64,000 nt of DNA from Macrostomum hystrix (GCA_950097015.1 CATNEN010000001.1:651501-715500); one strand, 5' to 3'; counted from the first letter of the stretch, positions 18,870-30,000 are shown. Numbers and translations are program-made. The notes: generated by a model not told the origin, from the letters alone.

Positions 18870-20051
18870 TTATTTTTTGTTAAAACGTGAAAGCAGAAGC
18901 TCTCTTGCCCGTTTGTCGATATACTTCTTTTCCATCATTTTGTCCAGGATGTTGACAAATTCTTTTCTATTTTCGTCTTTCATGCCAGTCTTTGCAGCTC
19001 CAAGAAGAACAGCCACTCGCTTATAGATGTCAGAAATTCCTTTTCCTTGAAATGATTGGTCGGCAGAGGACTGGTCGGTGGAGGACTGGGGTGAACTCTC
19101 AACTGCTCTTTGTTGTGGTGTGAACACTCTTGCTTTGATTTTATTCATTTGAGCTGGGGAGAAATTTTCTAGTTGTTGCCAGGCATCTGGGTGATCATTT
19201 TTATATTTAGCTACTTGAGTCGGATCTGCATTTTCAAGGGCACTGAGTATGTCTTCGGGTTTGATTGTTTGTTGCTGCTGTGGCGGTTGCTGCTGGGGCG
19301 GTTGCTGCTGGGGCGGTTGCTGCTGTGGCGGTTGCTGTTCTAGATATTTTATGGCATCTTCTTGATCTGGCAAACCAAACCATTGTTTAAAATGCTTGTA
19401 CTTTTTGAATCTAGTCAGGATGACACCGTTGTCATGCATTATTTTCAGAACTTGTGGGACCTTTAGTATTTCTATATCTCTTGCAAGAGCAAAACTCACT
19501 AGATCTCTATAGTTCTTTAGCTGCTTGTCCGAAATTTTCTCTTGGTTTTTAGTCATAAAATTCAGTAAGGTTTCTGTGTAAATTATTCTCTTAGTTTCTG
19601 AGCCTTTGACAACAGAAATATGGTTCTTGTTTATGTCGATATAATATTCCACTGGTTCATTATAAATGTTTTTTCTCCACATACTTATTCCAAATACATA
19701 TTTCCCATCATGTTCTACACGTTCTACTGGTCCAAAAATGTTATCTGTCACTTTTAGTTGTGACTGTTGTGGGACTTGGACTTGCGGATCTGCAGATTGT
19801 TGTATCTGCGGTGCTTCTGGAATTTTGCCCAAAGCCTTTTGCACCTGGGTTTCCTGTATGTCGTCAATAGTTTCTTTGACTTGATCAATATTTTTCTTAG
19901 CTTCTCCATACCCGGGTTTATGAAACTCTGTGGCTGCTTGGACAAACTCATTGTAGGATTGTTGCTCCTTATTGATTAGCCCGGTAACTCTCTTTTCTGC
20001 TTGTGCTAGCTTCTCCAATTCAGATATTTGGTGCGCATTTTTTCGCTTCAT
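18870..20051 (-). CDS. Large Polinton structural/accessory protein with Gln-Pro repeats
   Basis: 393 residues. The N-terminal third is helical and charged. A central globular part follows (GPVERVEHDGKYVFGISMWR, then WFGLPDQEDA). Next is a PPQQQ pentad repeat from 15-bp units, and a C-terminal helical domain after FQGKGISDIYK. FQGK-G fits an adenain-like cleavage context (xxGx-G), so the last ~60 residues could be released by the element's protease. I recognise this protein type as a frequent neighbour of the major capsid gene in Polintons, without a known role. Its start lies only 29 bp from the divergent capsid gene. Confidence 0.5.
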   Translation of the reverse strand: MKRKNAHQISELEKLAQAEKRVTGLINKEQQSYNEFVQAATEFHKPGYGEAKKNIDQVKETIDDIQETQVQKALGKIPEAPQIQQSADPQVQVPQQSQLKVTDNIFGPVERVEHDGKYVFGISMWRKNIYNEPVEYYIDINKNHISVVKGSETKRIIYTETLLNFMTKNQEKISDKQLKNYRDLVSFALARDIEILKVPQVLKIMHDNGVILTRFKKYKHFKQWFGLPDQEDAIKYLEQQPPQQQPPQQQPPQQQPPQQQQTIKPEDILSALENADPTQVAKYKNDHPDAWQQLENFSPAQMNKIKARVFTPQQRAVESSPQSSTDQSSADQSFQGKGISDIYKRVAVLLGAAKTGMKDENRKEFVNILDKMMEKKYIDKRARELLLSRFNKK

Positions 20052-20080
20052 TTCTTATTTTATTTTTTTAGTTTAAAAAA
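20052..20080. promoter_or_regulatory. Divergent A/T-only promoter between the 393-residue protein and MCP genes
   Basis: A 29-bp spacer consisting almost only of A and T (TTATTTTATTTTTTTAGTTT) must hold both start regions. Similar leaders precede the other genes of the element. Confidence 0.45.
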
Positions 20081-21367
20081 ATGAACGACCCACTGACACC
20101 AGTTTTCTACAAAATTAACAAGCCTATTTTGAGTGATGATAGCACAATCAAAGCGACTCAAGTAAGAGTTCCCAGTCAGGAAAATCAGAATGAAACTAAT
20201 CTTGGTCCTGGTCAAACACTGACATTCACCTACAATGGATGTTCGTCTCTGGTTAGTGTGCACAGTCTTAAGAGCGGCTTCCATATGACATTTCAATTCA
20301 AGACAAAGGGAGGTGCGGATGCAGCTCATGCTAACGTTGACAAGCATGATGCAGATGTGGCTCTGATCAGTAACTTTTGGGCGTACATGTTCAAGGAGTT
20401 TAGTGTATCGAATGGGAGCACAGAGTTGGAGCGAATCGCCAACTTTGGAGTTGTCTATGACGCTCATTGTTTGATCGAGAATCCAGATTTTATTCAGTTG
20501 GGGAGTGGTGCAGGTTTCGTTGCAGATGAAAAAGAAGGAGATATCAATGACAGTGGCTATAAAAAGAGGAAGAAGAGATACAACTATGCATTGCAAGGTG
20601 CTGATGATGCTGCTAAGAACCCGCTGTATCGGTCTGTTGATGTATTCGTACCACTGAGATTCATGAGTGGATTCTGTAATACATTTAATCGACTGACTAG
20701 TAACTTCAGCTACACCTTTAAGATGACTAGAGATGATCGCAGTAGAGCGTTGTGGACTGGGGCGGACCACACTAGGATGGAGGTGAAGCTAACCGGAATC
20801 GAGCTGTATTTGGAAGTCATTGAGCCAAAGACCGCACTAAAAGCAGACTATCTCAAGGCAATAGAGAAGGACATTGATGTCGCCTACACGGCCTACATGT
20901 GTCGAGATGAGCGAAACGAAACCAGAACAAACATCTGCATTAAAGAGGGATCATGCAGCAATCCTAGGTATATTATTATTAACATGAGAAACCCAAATAA
21001 CATTATACGCTACATGCATGGAGATGTGCGGTCCATTCAGCATGAAATCAGTGATAATCTTTACCCCGCACTGCCACAAAATGGAAATTTCAGTCAGAAC
21101 AAGATTAGCAAATTTTACAGCGAGTTGGTCGACTTGGCTGTGAAAGAGAACAATGGAATTGCTATCACTGCTCTTCAATATGGAACTCTTTATCCGATGT
21201 TTGGCGCTGATGTGTCTGCCAGACAAATGCCTACTGACAACAGCCCTGTGAATATCGTGACTAACATTGAGAGGACTGCCGCAACTGCTGTTGACCTGTA
21301 CATTATCTATGCGTTCGAGAGGAAGGTGAAGCTTAACATGATCAACAATTCATCCAGTAAAGTTTAA
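20081..21367 (+). CDS. Major capsid protein (double jelly-roll, hexon-like)
   Basis: 428 residues, starting MNDPLTPVFYKIN directly after TTTAAAAAA. Composition and segments (GPGQTLTFTYNG, HMTFQFKTKGG, KEFSVSNGSTELE, a central FVPLRFMSGFC, late TNIERTAATAVDLYIIYAFER) match Polinton/adintovirus hexon-like major capsid proteins rich in beta strands. It is located directly before the minor capsid gene, as in other Polintons. It would form the pseudo-hexameric shell units. No lesions are seen. Confidence 0.85.
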   Translation: MNDPLTPVFYKINKPILSDDSTIKATQVRVPSQENQNETNLGPGQTLTFTYNGCSSLVSVHSLKSGFHMTFQFKTKGGADAAHANVDKHDADVALISNFWAYMFKEFSVSNGSTELERIANFGVVYDAHCLIENPDFIQLGSGAGFVADEKEGDINDSGYKKRKKRYNYALQGADDAAKNPLYRSVDVFVPLRFMSGFCNTFNRLTSNFSYTFKMTRDDRSRALWTGADHTRMEVKLTGIELYLEVIEPKTALKADYLKAIEKDIDVAYTAYMCRDERNETRTNICIKEGSCSNPRYIIINMRNPNNIIRYMHGDVRSIQHEISDNLYPALPQNGNFSQNKISKFYSELVDLAVKENNGIAITALQYGTLYPMFGADVSARQMPTDNSPVNIVTNIERTAATAVDLYIIYAFERKVKLNMINNSSSKV

Positions 21368-21390
21368 ATATTTTTTTTCGGGGCTGAAAA

Positions 21391-22191
21391 ATGGAAGCGA
21401 TTGCTGAAAGACTAAATAATATTATTTCTCACTCTAAGGAGAGCATTCCTATTACAATAGCTGGGCGAATTAATGACGCAAACGGGATATTTGTTGAAAA
21501 ATTAGAGCAGGCGATTCGTCTGGATCCAGGTGCTAATTACCATGTATATCTTAACGACTTCACTGGTTGGTCAAACGTTCCCAATGTGACAGCAGCAAAT
21601 AATAAGTTTCATTACAAATGGAAAGGTGTAGCAGCAGCAGAAACTGTGGTATTCCCTGTGAGCACGCAAAGTGTGGATACCTACAATTACTTTCTAGAAA
21701 GTGTTTTTACTAAAAGAGGCCATTTTGAGACACCCAATGCGAGTAAGCCAGAGCAGAAACTGTTCCCTGTCAAACTATCCTATGATCTCACTGTAATGAG
21801 AGTGGTCATGCAAGTTCACAAAGATGCTGAGGTTGAATTTAAAGATGACACATGGTATAGGGAATTGGGATTCGAGAAGAAAGTGTATAAAAGCGGTCTG
21901 TTCTTAGCACCTAATATCGCAGACATTGTAAAGGGTTTGAATATTCTAATCAGAAGTAATCTCAGTCTTGATTGGGTGTTTAAGGGAAAGCGAACGAATA
22001 TTTTGTACAACATCTCAAACTCTGTTGCTGGAGGACAGATGCTGGTAGAGAAACCAAATCCAGTGAAAAGAGTTGTGCTAAGTAATAAGGAGATTCACGA
22101 GATTGAGCTGCAGTTTGAGACTGAAGATGGTGTTGGCGTTGATTTCAACGGTGAAGAGTTTGTATTGACGTTGATCATTGAGAGAATGTAA
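21391..22191 (+). CDS. Minor capsid protein (single jelly-roll, penton-like)
   Basis: 266 residues, 23 bp after the major capsid gene. The sequence is beta-rich with regions such as IPITIAGRINDANG, YHVYLNDFTGW, LFPVKLSYDL and a C-terminal EFVLTLIIERM, as in Polinton penton proteins. The last third lies inside the right terminal repeat, so gene conversion with the left end can change it; the left copy is a deleted remnant (8193-8492). It overlaps tail-to-tail by 17 bases with the small gene at 22175-22426. Confidence 0.82.
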   Translation: MEAIAERLNNIISHSKESIPITIAGRINDANGIFVEKLEQAIRLDPGANYHVYLNDFTGWSNVPNVTAANNKFHYKWKGVAAAETVVFPVSTQSVDTYNYFLESVFTKRGHFETPNASKPEQKLFPVKLSYDLTVMRVVMQVHKDAEVEFKDDTWYRELGFEKKVYKSGLFLAPNIADIVKGLNILIRSNLSLDWVFKGKRTNILYNISNSVAGGQMLVEKPNPVKRVVLSNKEIHEIELQFETEDGVGVDFNGEEFVLTLIIERM

Positions 22192-22881
22192 GCTGCCTAA
22201 TGATTTCTGCAAAGTTATAGTAGCTGTCGTAGTCCTTGACGTAGGTTACTCCATACTTATGAAACCAGTGACTCTTAACTGCTAGATTAATATTAGGGAC
22301 ATTGATATCGACGTTGGGACAATATTTCTTCATGTACTCGCTGCATTCTTGTTTGCATTGGTACTTACTCTTGTAATTAGGCTCATGACTTTTGTAATAA
22401 GATCCTGGAGAGACGATTGGGAGCATTTTTAATAAGAATTTAATTTTTTTTCGGAGGATGAGCACCCAAGGTTTGGGGTCTTGATTGGGATTTTAGTGCT
22501 AATTTGATTGTCTTGGCACGCTTTTTGCAGCTTCGCTATTTTGTGCATGATCTCTTAGGGAGTGGCTGCGATAATTTTTTTTGTCCAAGATGTGCAACTC
22601 ACAAACTGGAAAGTATTTTTTTTTGGCGGGGGAACCTTGTTCCTTCAGGAAAGGTAATGGTTTGTGCATTAAGGAGGCTGCGATAATTTTTGTCCTAGAT
22701 ATTCAACTTACAAACTGATGTGGGATATTAAAAGTAGAGAATTTAGAATATGGAGACGGAGTTTTTAGAGGGGCGAGGACCCTTTTTTTCCTGATCTCTT
22801 CGGGAATAATAAAAGTAATGGTTTGTGGATAATGGAGGCTGCGATTATTTTTGTCCTAGAAGCCCCCTCTTGCATACTACT
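21914..22881 (-). repeat. Right terminal inverted repeat of the Polinton
   Basis: Reverse complement of 7500-8470. On this side the repeat runs into the intact minor capsid gene, so the 3' third of that gene is inside the repeat. Confidence 0.9.
22175..22426 (-). CDS. Small Polinton protein of unknown function, right-repeat copy
   Basis: Encodes the same 83 residues as 7958-8209. It is in the right terminal repeat and convergent with the minor capsid gene. It starts at 22426 after the AT-only leader. The two copies encode the same protein as far as I can read, which suggests either selection or recent homogenisation of the repeats. Confidence 0.6.
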   Translation of the reverse strand: MLPIVSPGSYYKSHEPNYKSKYQCKQECSEYMKKYCPNVDINVPNINLAVKSHWFHKYGVTYVKDYDSYYNFAEIIRQLTFSQ

Positions 22882-22887
22882 TTACAT
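22882..22887. repeat. Right target-site duplication of the Polinton (TTACAT)
   Basis: Exact match to 7494-7499, directly abutting the terminal ...ACTACT of the element. Confidence 0.93.
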
Positions 22888-23002
22888 TCTCTTCTGAGAT
22901 CTTATTGCTTTATTATTAACATTTAGGTGTTAAAAAGAATAATTTTGTTTTATAACATTTTCACGAAAATACACAATTCCTCTCTTTTCCAAGAAAATAG
23001 TG
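22888..23002. other. Short host spacer between the Polinton and the foldback transposon
   Basis: About 115 bp of AT-rich DNA with no feature. Confidence 0.5.
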
Positions 23003-23010
23003 ACTCCGTA

Positions 23011-25781
23011 GGGTGTGTATAAAGCCAGGGCTCGGCTGGAGGTCAGTGGCATTAAAACAAAGTTTTTTTTATAGTTAGTCTAGCATTTAAAATAAAGAAC
23101 CAAATTTGCAATATTGTCTCCATTGTACAAAAAATCTAAAAATTACACTCTTTGGTTATATTTTGACTTTTTAGATATTGTTACGAGAAAAAATTTAACT
23201 TCTTAGCTTACCGTAAGATTTAGCTAATGTTTTCTTTAACTAGAAGCACAATTAAGCACATCTGTTTCCGACTCTTTGATAATATCACGAAGGTGTCCTA
23301 AAACAGAAGCAGTGCTTGACTCTGTGCATAATTTTGTGTCCCAAGTCATCATTAATTAATTGTTTTATGTTCTTTAAAAGTCGAATTGCAGTTAAAAGTA
23401 ACATTAAACGACAGTGAGACATATATAGTGATTTTATATGACGTTTATTTGTCGTCAGCTGTTTTTTTCAAAAGAAAAAATAATTTAACGAACGGAAGTA
23501 AAATATTGCCTGAAATTGTGCACACAAAAAAATTTTAATTTTCATGGAGGCTTTTATTTAGTATCAAAGTTAATTTGTAAACTTTGAAAAAATCGGTACA
23601 GTTGGACAGCTTAGTGCTAGAATAGTGTTAAGGATCTTAATTTATCAAATAAATTCATAAGGAAAAATGTAGCGAATGATATGGCTGTATTCCAGAAATT
23701 TTCTTGAAAAAAAATTCATATTGAACATTAGAAACATTATAGAACCTTAAGGAGCAGGTGGGTTGATTCACATCATAGAATCTTAGTGCAATAAAAACTT
23801 CAAGCCACAAGCCATACATATATATAACATACATAACTTTTTGTTTATAATGCTTCAAAACTGAAAAAGAGAGGAACACATGTTTAGTTGAAGTAAGGTC
23901 GATATGCAAAAAATCAAGACTAATTTGTGAAACGACTTTTGTGTTCTTGTGGTTTGCTACTGGGCGTGAGAATTATGCAAAGAAACGATAGGAAAAGAAT
24001 TGTTAGTATTATACAATTTTAAGCACGTTTCAAGCAACAAGAATACAAAAAGAATTAACGGATTCAGCGAAATATGTTTTGCGCAGATTTTTTACAATTA
24101 CTGCCGGTTGAACGAACGCTACACTTGCAGTCACTTGGCATCACTTGCAACTTGCAAATAAGTAAAATTGCAAATGCATATCAATATTGAAGTAACTTTT
24201 GAAATACGTTTCCTGTCTAGCTTTGACCTTTAACCTTTAGATTTCACATTTCAGTATAAAATCGACCAAATTGTTCCTTATTACTGACAATACTTTCACA
24301 CAATAAGCAAAGTTTTAAGTTTGTAGTTCTTGATACATAATCCGCCAGCAATCACTTTTCTGACTATTATGGCATAAAACTGGTTAGAGCAACTAAAATC
24401 AAAGCAAAAAAACAACACAACATTTATTTTTTCTACTAAATAGCTTGTGTTTCAGAAACGAATGAAATCCATGATGAATACTTTTGAATTTTACAAAAGT
24501 TTAAAATTTTTGTGTGCGCAATTTCATTACGTAATTTTTAAGTGCATATGCATAGAAACAATGTTAAAAACATTGAAAAAAACATATTGAGGTTTGCAAA
24601 TAATAAATTATTAGCAAAATAAATGTTTCTTTGTTATAACCTTGCTGATCTATCCAATCAGATTAAATTCCATCGACGCATGAAATTTTAGTTTTAGCTT
24701 TTTCTAAACATATCGGTTACCTTTTTCGTGACAAATTCAGTCAACATACGCTAATAAGTACGAGTATAAAAAGTTCAATTATTTAGAGAAATGGTTAGAA
24801 GTTATATTAAAAAACATATATTGGTGTTGTTAGACGATTGCAGCTGGTCAGTGTAAACTTTGATCGAAAACACTCTCAGACAAAAATGCTTGCCGACAGA
24901 TTCGAACCAAAATGTCTTGTAACAAGTCAAGCGTCCCAGAAGATAGGCTAGCGGATATTAGCAAGCTGGACGCCACTATAACTATTTTAAGACTTTACTT
25001 TCAGCTGCACTTTAAGTTTGTATCTTAAAGATTCACGGTTGAAGTTATAGATTTTAAAGACATCTTTTAAGAAATGGCTCCAATTTTACTCGAAATGAGA
25101 GCTGTTCAGTTCTCGCTTAATCATGTCGTGTCGGTTAAACAATTATACCGATATGATAACTTGTAAAAAGTGAAAAAATCGTTGTAAAAATTATTATTGG
25201 AGGTTCGAACCAGTAGATCCCCATTTAGATCCCCATATCGATGCGAATGGCTAAGACCAATAAGCGATTGTCGTAACTCTTTCAGACATAATATTTTTAC
25301 TTTTATACAATATCCTAGAGTGAGTCCCAGAGAGCTTCGAGTTGTTTTCTATTTATGTGTGATAATTTTTGTCTCATTGTCGTTTAATGTTACTTTTTTG
25401 CTGCAATTCGACTTTTAAAGAACATAAAACAATTAATTAATGATGACTTGAGACACAAAATTATGCACAGAGTCAAGCACTGCTTCTGTTTTAGGACACT
25501 TTCGTGATATTATCAAAGAGTCGGAAACAGATGTGCTTAATTGTGCTTCTAGTTAAAGAAAACATTAGCTAAATCTTACGGTAAGCTAAGAAGTTAAATT
25601 TTTTCTCGTAACAATATCTAAAAAGTCAAAATATAACCAAAGAGTGTAATTTTTAGATTTTTTGTACAATGGAGACAATATTGCAAATTTGGTTCTTTAT
25701 TTTAAATGCTAGACTAACTATAAAAAAAACTTTGTTTTAATGCCACTGACCTCCAGCCGAGCCCTGGCTTTATACACACCC
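23011..25781. mobile_element. Non-autonomous DNA transposon with 411-bp inverted repeats
   Basis: Ends are GGGTGTGTATAAAGCCAGGG and its reverse complement. Inverted repeats span 23011-23421 and 25371-25781 and are nearly identical. ACTCCGTA is duplicated at 23003-23010 and 25782-25789 (8-bp target duplication). The 1.9-kb AT-rich interior has no coding frame with a recognisable transposase. Long repeats and an 8-bp duplication suit Mutator-like, Merlin or related superfamilies; the class cannot be fixed from ends alone. It lies 130 bp right of the Polinton. Confidence 0.9.
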
Positions 25782-25789
25782 ACTCCGTA

Positions 25790-26993
25790 GGACTTCTACG
25801 ATATTGCGAATGCATTCGTATTCGTATGTATTCAGATAAGGATAATTAAACTTAGGACCTAAATTAATGTATCTAAATTTTTATATGATATCCAAATAGT
25901 GTTATTATCATCAAAAATTAATAATTGCGATTTTTCTCGTAGTTTTCAATGAAAGTTTCTCAGTGAATCATCTCGATTCTTGCATCGCAGCATGTTTTGC
26001 TTTTGTCTTTTGCTTTTAAGTACTTCAAGAGCGAAATTAACTATTCTGATTTGGAAATTTTCTTTGTTTATATGTTGCATTATTGTTTAGGTAACAAATT
26101 ACTTTTACTTCGGTTTAATCGCTAGATGTGATGGTTAACTAGTTGGAAACAAAAAGCTAATTGGTTTAAAACAGATTGGGTGAATGTCTCTTGTGACAAA
26201 TAATAGAAATCTCAGACATATTTTTAAAAAACATTATCAAATCCTGAGACTAGAGTTATATTTAAAGTCAACATTACTAGTTATTTATGAATATTATACT
26301 TTCTGAGCATATCCTTCTTTTGTCTCTATAATTTTAAGACAACAAATTACAAATTCTATATAAATTCCATAAAATATTTGTTGAAATCATATTTGATGCA
26401 CTTTTGACTTACTTGAATGACTTACTCATTTTTACTTACTTTTGACTTGACCATCTTGTGATCAGATTAACCTCTTTTTACTAACAAGACTATACTATTT
26501 GTCTCATTCAAATGCTCATTTTCACTTTTGTTTTCACTTTCTTTCCTATTTATAGTGCCCTAATTGTATATAATTTTGAACAGCTATTTAAATTATCCAA
26601 ACAAACATGTAATAACATTGGCAAAAAGGATTTGCCTGAGCCAAATTTACTACTACTTCAATCCTGTGCACCCAAAATGTTTGCAGTTTGCTGTCAGCCA
26701 GGGTAAGAAAATATGTGATTAATAGTGGATTAGTCACTTTTTATAAATCAGTTTAAGTAAGTGAGTTTAGCTAAAAATGGCTATTGGTACCATTATCTTT
26801 CAATGTGTTGTATTCTTTTTGTTATTTTGACTTGTTTATTAACAGATAAATAGTGATTGTTGATTCTAATAACTTCAGTCTCAAGTAATCAGAAAACAAG
26901 TAGCAGAAAAATTCAAAAAGCAATACAGGGTGCCTTTTGAACTTTATTTGCATGTTAAATAAGCTTAATTATCTTACACTTTTTCACTTACAG
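25790..26993. other. AT-rich 5' flank of the CEP170 gene
   Basis: No exon with good splice sites and homology was found. A 64-codon frame at 26512-26706 is unsupported. A pyrimidine-rich tract ending CACTTACAG (26993) forms a 3' splice site just before the first recognised coding exon. Confidence 0.4.
26985..26993 (+). promoter_or_regulatory. 3' splice site 7 bp before the CEP170 start codon
   Basis: CACTTACAG after a pyrimidine-rich tract. It may join a 5' UTR exon, an unseen N-terminal exon (phase 2), or a trans-spliced leader. Confidence 0.5.
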
Positions 26994-27000
26994 ATGCCAC

Positions 27001-30000
27001 ATGGCCACTTCGAATGAACCCAGTGGCAGCAATGGTAGGACTTTGTTGTCTCCACCACTAGTGGATGACACTGAAAATATGAAAGAATGCAGTGAGAATG
27101 ATGACTTTAATGATGAAACAAAGTTTAATGTTGGACCTGAAGATCAAGACTGTAATGATGAGGATCCTGAAGTCTGGTGCCTAGTGGATAGAGTTGGTAG
27201 ACGGCATTGGCTTAACATTGATGGCCTTCTGCTTATTGGTCGCGAGGACTGCAGTCTGATGTTAAAGGTTTGTGACATTTTCACCTAACAGTTTGAGTAT
27301 TATCTTATAAATAAATTTACTAGTTTACTACTATTTATAAAGTGAATAGTAGTCTATTAATGACTAATTCACTTGATTAGTGGATTAGTGAATTACTGTG
27401 GAACTTAATGATTTGTTAACTAGATTAGTGGTGTTAAGGATTATTTATCTGGATTTGTAGTGTATTAACGATTGCTTAACTGGATTAGTGGTGGATAAAT
27501 AACTGCTTACTGGATTACTGGTGGCTCAATGATTGGTTAACTGGATTAGTGGTGGATCAATGATTGGTTAACTGGATTAGTGGTGGATTAATGATTGGTT
27601 AACTGGATTAGTGGTGGATAAATAACTGCTTACTGGATTACTGGTGGCTCAATGATTGGTTAACTGGATTAGTGGTGGATCAATGATTGGTTAACTGGAT
27701 TAGTGGTGGATTAATGATTGGTTAACTGGATTAGTGGTGGATCAATGATTGCTTACTGGATTAGTGGTGGATTAATGATTGGTTAACTGGATTAGTGGTG
27801 GATTAATGATTGGTTAACTGGATTAGTGGTGGATTAATGATTGGTTAACTGGATTAGTGGTGGATCAATGATTGGTTAACTGGATTAGTGGTGGATCAAT
27901 GATTGGTTAACTGGATTAGTGGTGGATTAATGATTGGTTAACTGGATTAGTGGTGGATTAATGATTGATTAACTGGGTTAGTGATTGAAACGTGATCAAC
28001 TAAATGGATTATCGGTTTATTAAAGTTGTGTTAATTGGATTAGTGGTGGTTTAATGATTTATTGAATAGATTAGTGGATGAAGCGTAATCGGTTCAGTGG
28101 ATTATCGGTGGATTAACGAATTGTTTTTGGAATACTGTTAGAGTAACACTCGATAAATAGATTTATGGATTGAATTAGCTTTAGAAATGAGTCGGTGCAG
28201 TGGATTATCCGTTGATTATCAGTAAAAAATCGAATGACTTCAAAATAGTTATCCGTACACCGGATTAACTGGATTATTGATGTATTAGTGATAAAGCCAA
28301 TTAAAAAGGTAAAATGCTAATGTACTTTTCAATTTTCAGTCACATAGCGTCGATCCGCAGCACGCTGTCATGACTTTTGATGCCGAATTTAAACTGTATC
28401 GCGTCAAAGACCTGGGTACTGTTAACGGGGTAAGTTTAATGCTAAATGTTTCAATCCTAAATTGAAATCACTAGTAAGAATAAAATAAATAGCATATGAA
28501 TGTACTTTCTAACTATACCCATTGGTAAGAAAAGTACAGGGTGTCCTTAGAATATATATTTCGGTAGACAGACTCAGATATTTCTGTTCACTTAGTTTTA
28601 CTGTCTGCCTTGTTGCTATGCCGTTGTTTGGCCTAGTGTGATTGACACGAGTGCCTGGCAGTCATTTGTTAGCAGAATTTTACCAGAACTGGCAAGATTC
28701 GCCCAGCAGCTTTGGGGAGAACAGACAGACAGAACTACTTTTTGTTACTTTTTAACCCTCAGGCTAGCAAAATTCATTTGGGGCGCAGCCGCCGAGAGAA
28801 GGCTTGGGGGCTTGTCGTGCAATTTACGCCCTTGAGGGCCAACCTCCAAGGCACAGTGAGAGTGTACACTGCCTGACGATGAGAAAGTCAGGGCAGATGT
28901 ACCCACATGTGTACAGATGTACACAGATACGTACGGTATCTGTTTGAGTGTGTGCTCAGGAGTCAGCGGAATGGGCAGAATTGCCTCCTCGCTGGCTGCG
29001 GGTCTAGTGTCACCAAATGATGTGCCATTGCCCGCAGCCCTCCTGCAATTATTATTATATAATACTACTACTTACTACTTAGCCTAAGTTTCTAAGGATA
29101 TTGTAGCCTAGTGGTGAGAGTGTCGGATTCGCGGTTTGAAGGCCAGGGGTTCGACTCCCGACTCCACTGGAACAATTTGAGTCCTTTAGCATGACACTTT
29201 GACTCTGCATTGCTTCAGTTCACTCAGATGTTAAATGGGTACCAGCATCAGCTGGGGTAATTGAGGGTGGGTGTGGCGTCCCTCCAGTCCATGGACTGAA
29301 CAGCTGTACGCAGCCTTCAGATGCGCCGCGCATTAGCTGCGGCTGTGCTGTCGGCTGCACATCTGGGCCGATTGGGGAAGGTGTAATCAATTATCAATTA
29401 GTTCTACTTCTTAGCTTAATTAAATATTATCAGACATTTGTTAACGAGAGTCGCATTGCTGAAGACACCTACGTCTATTTGGACAATGGCGACTCATTGA
29501 GATTTGGCTACGATTCCAATGTGTTCCGAGTGCAACGATTTTCACCTGTTGCTGCCGCTGCTGCTGCCGCCGCCGCTGTCCCAGCTACTGCTATTGCGAA
29601 ATCCAAGCAACAGCCTCAGATTTCTAGCGGGCCTAGAAAGTCTCTGTCTGGCCTACCTGTGTGGGCTAGCGGGGCCGCCAAGGTTGTGTCAGCAATGGCC
29701 GAGTGCCCGGTGAGTGCTGTGTTCTGAATATCTGACTGTCCGTAATTAGTTATAATACTCGTATTTGTAGGATAGTGCTGCATGCAATGGCACATCATTT
29801 GGTGACACTAGACCCGCAGCCAGCGAGGATGCAATTCTGCCCATTTCGCTGACTCCTGAGTACACTCTCTGACACAGGTGTGTATATCCTGTAAAAAATT
29901 CGGCTGCTTCTTCGGCGGGTTTTTTGTGCAAAATAGGAGTGGAATCTACCAAAATCCCCCCTATCTCGCAAGAGTTAAAGAAACCACCCAGGAAGCAGCC

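Larger units (their letters stand above)
7500..22881. mobile_element. Complete Polinton/Maverick (adintovirus-like) element
   Basis: A 15,382-bp unit begins AGTAGTATGCAAG and ends with its reverse complement. It is flanked on both sides by TTACAT (7494-7499 and 22882-22887), the 6-bp target duplication known for Polintons. Terminal inverted repeats are about 970 bp. It carries the full Polinton core set: retroviral-type integrase, protein-primed family B polymerase, adenain-like protease, A32/FtsK-type ATPase, and major and minor jelly-roll capsid proteins. It also has PLA2-like and pX-like proteins and four other long open frames. No core gene shows a stop or frameshift, so the element may be recent and possibly active. 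It sits between the secreted-protein cluster and the CEP170 gene and does not interrupt a recognised exon. Confidence 0.96.

Noticed and set aside
20060-20770. 236-codon minus-strand frame
   Set aside because: Shadow of the major capsid gene; no domain of its own.
7500-22881. A free viral genome contaminating the assembly
   Set aside because: Both ends are joined to flanking DNA with matching 6-bp duplications, and the flanks hold spliced host genes.
29100-29170. A tRNA gene
   Set aside because: Perfect pol III boxes, but the sequence continues into a dispersed SINE body and the acceptor stem does not close; it is a SINE head.
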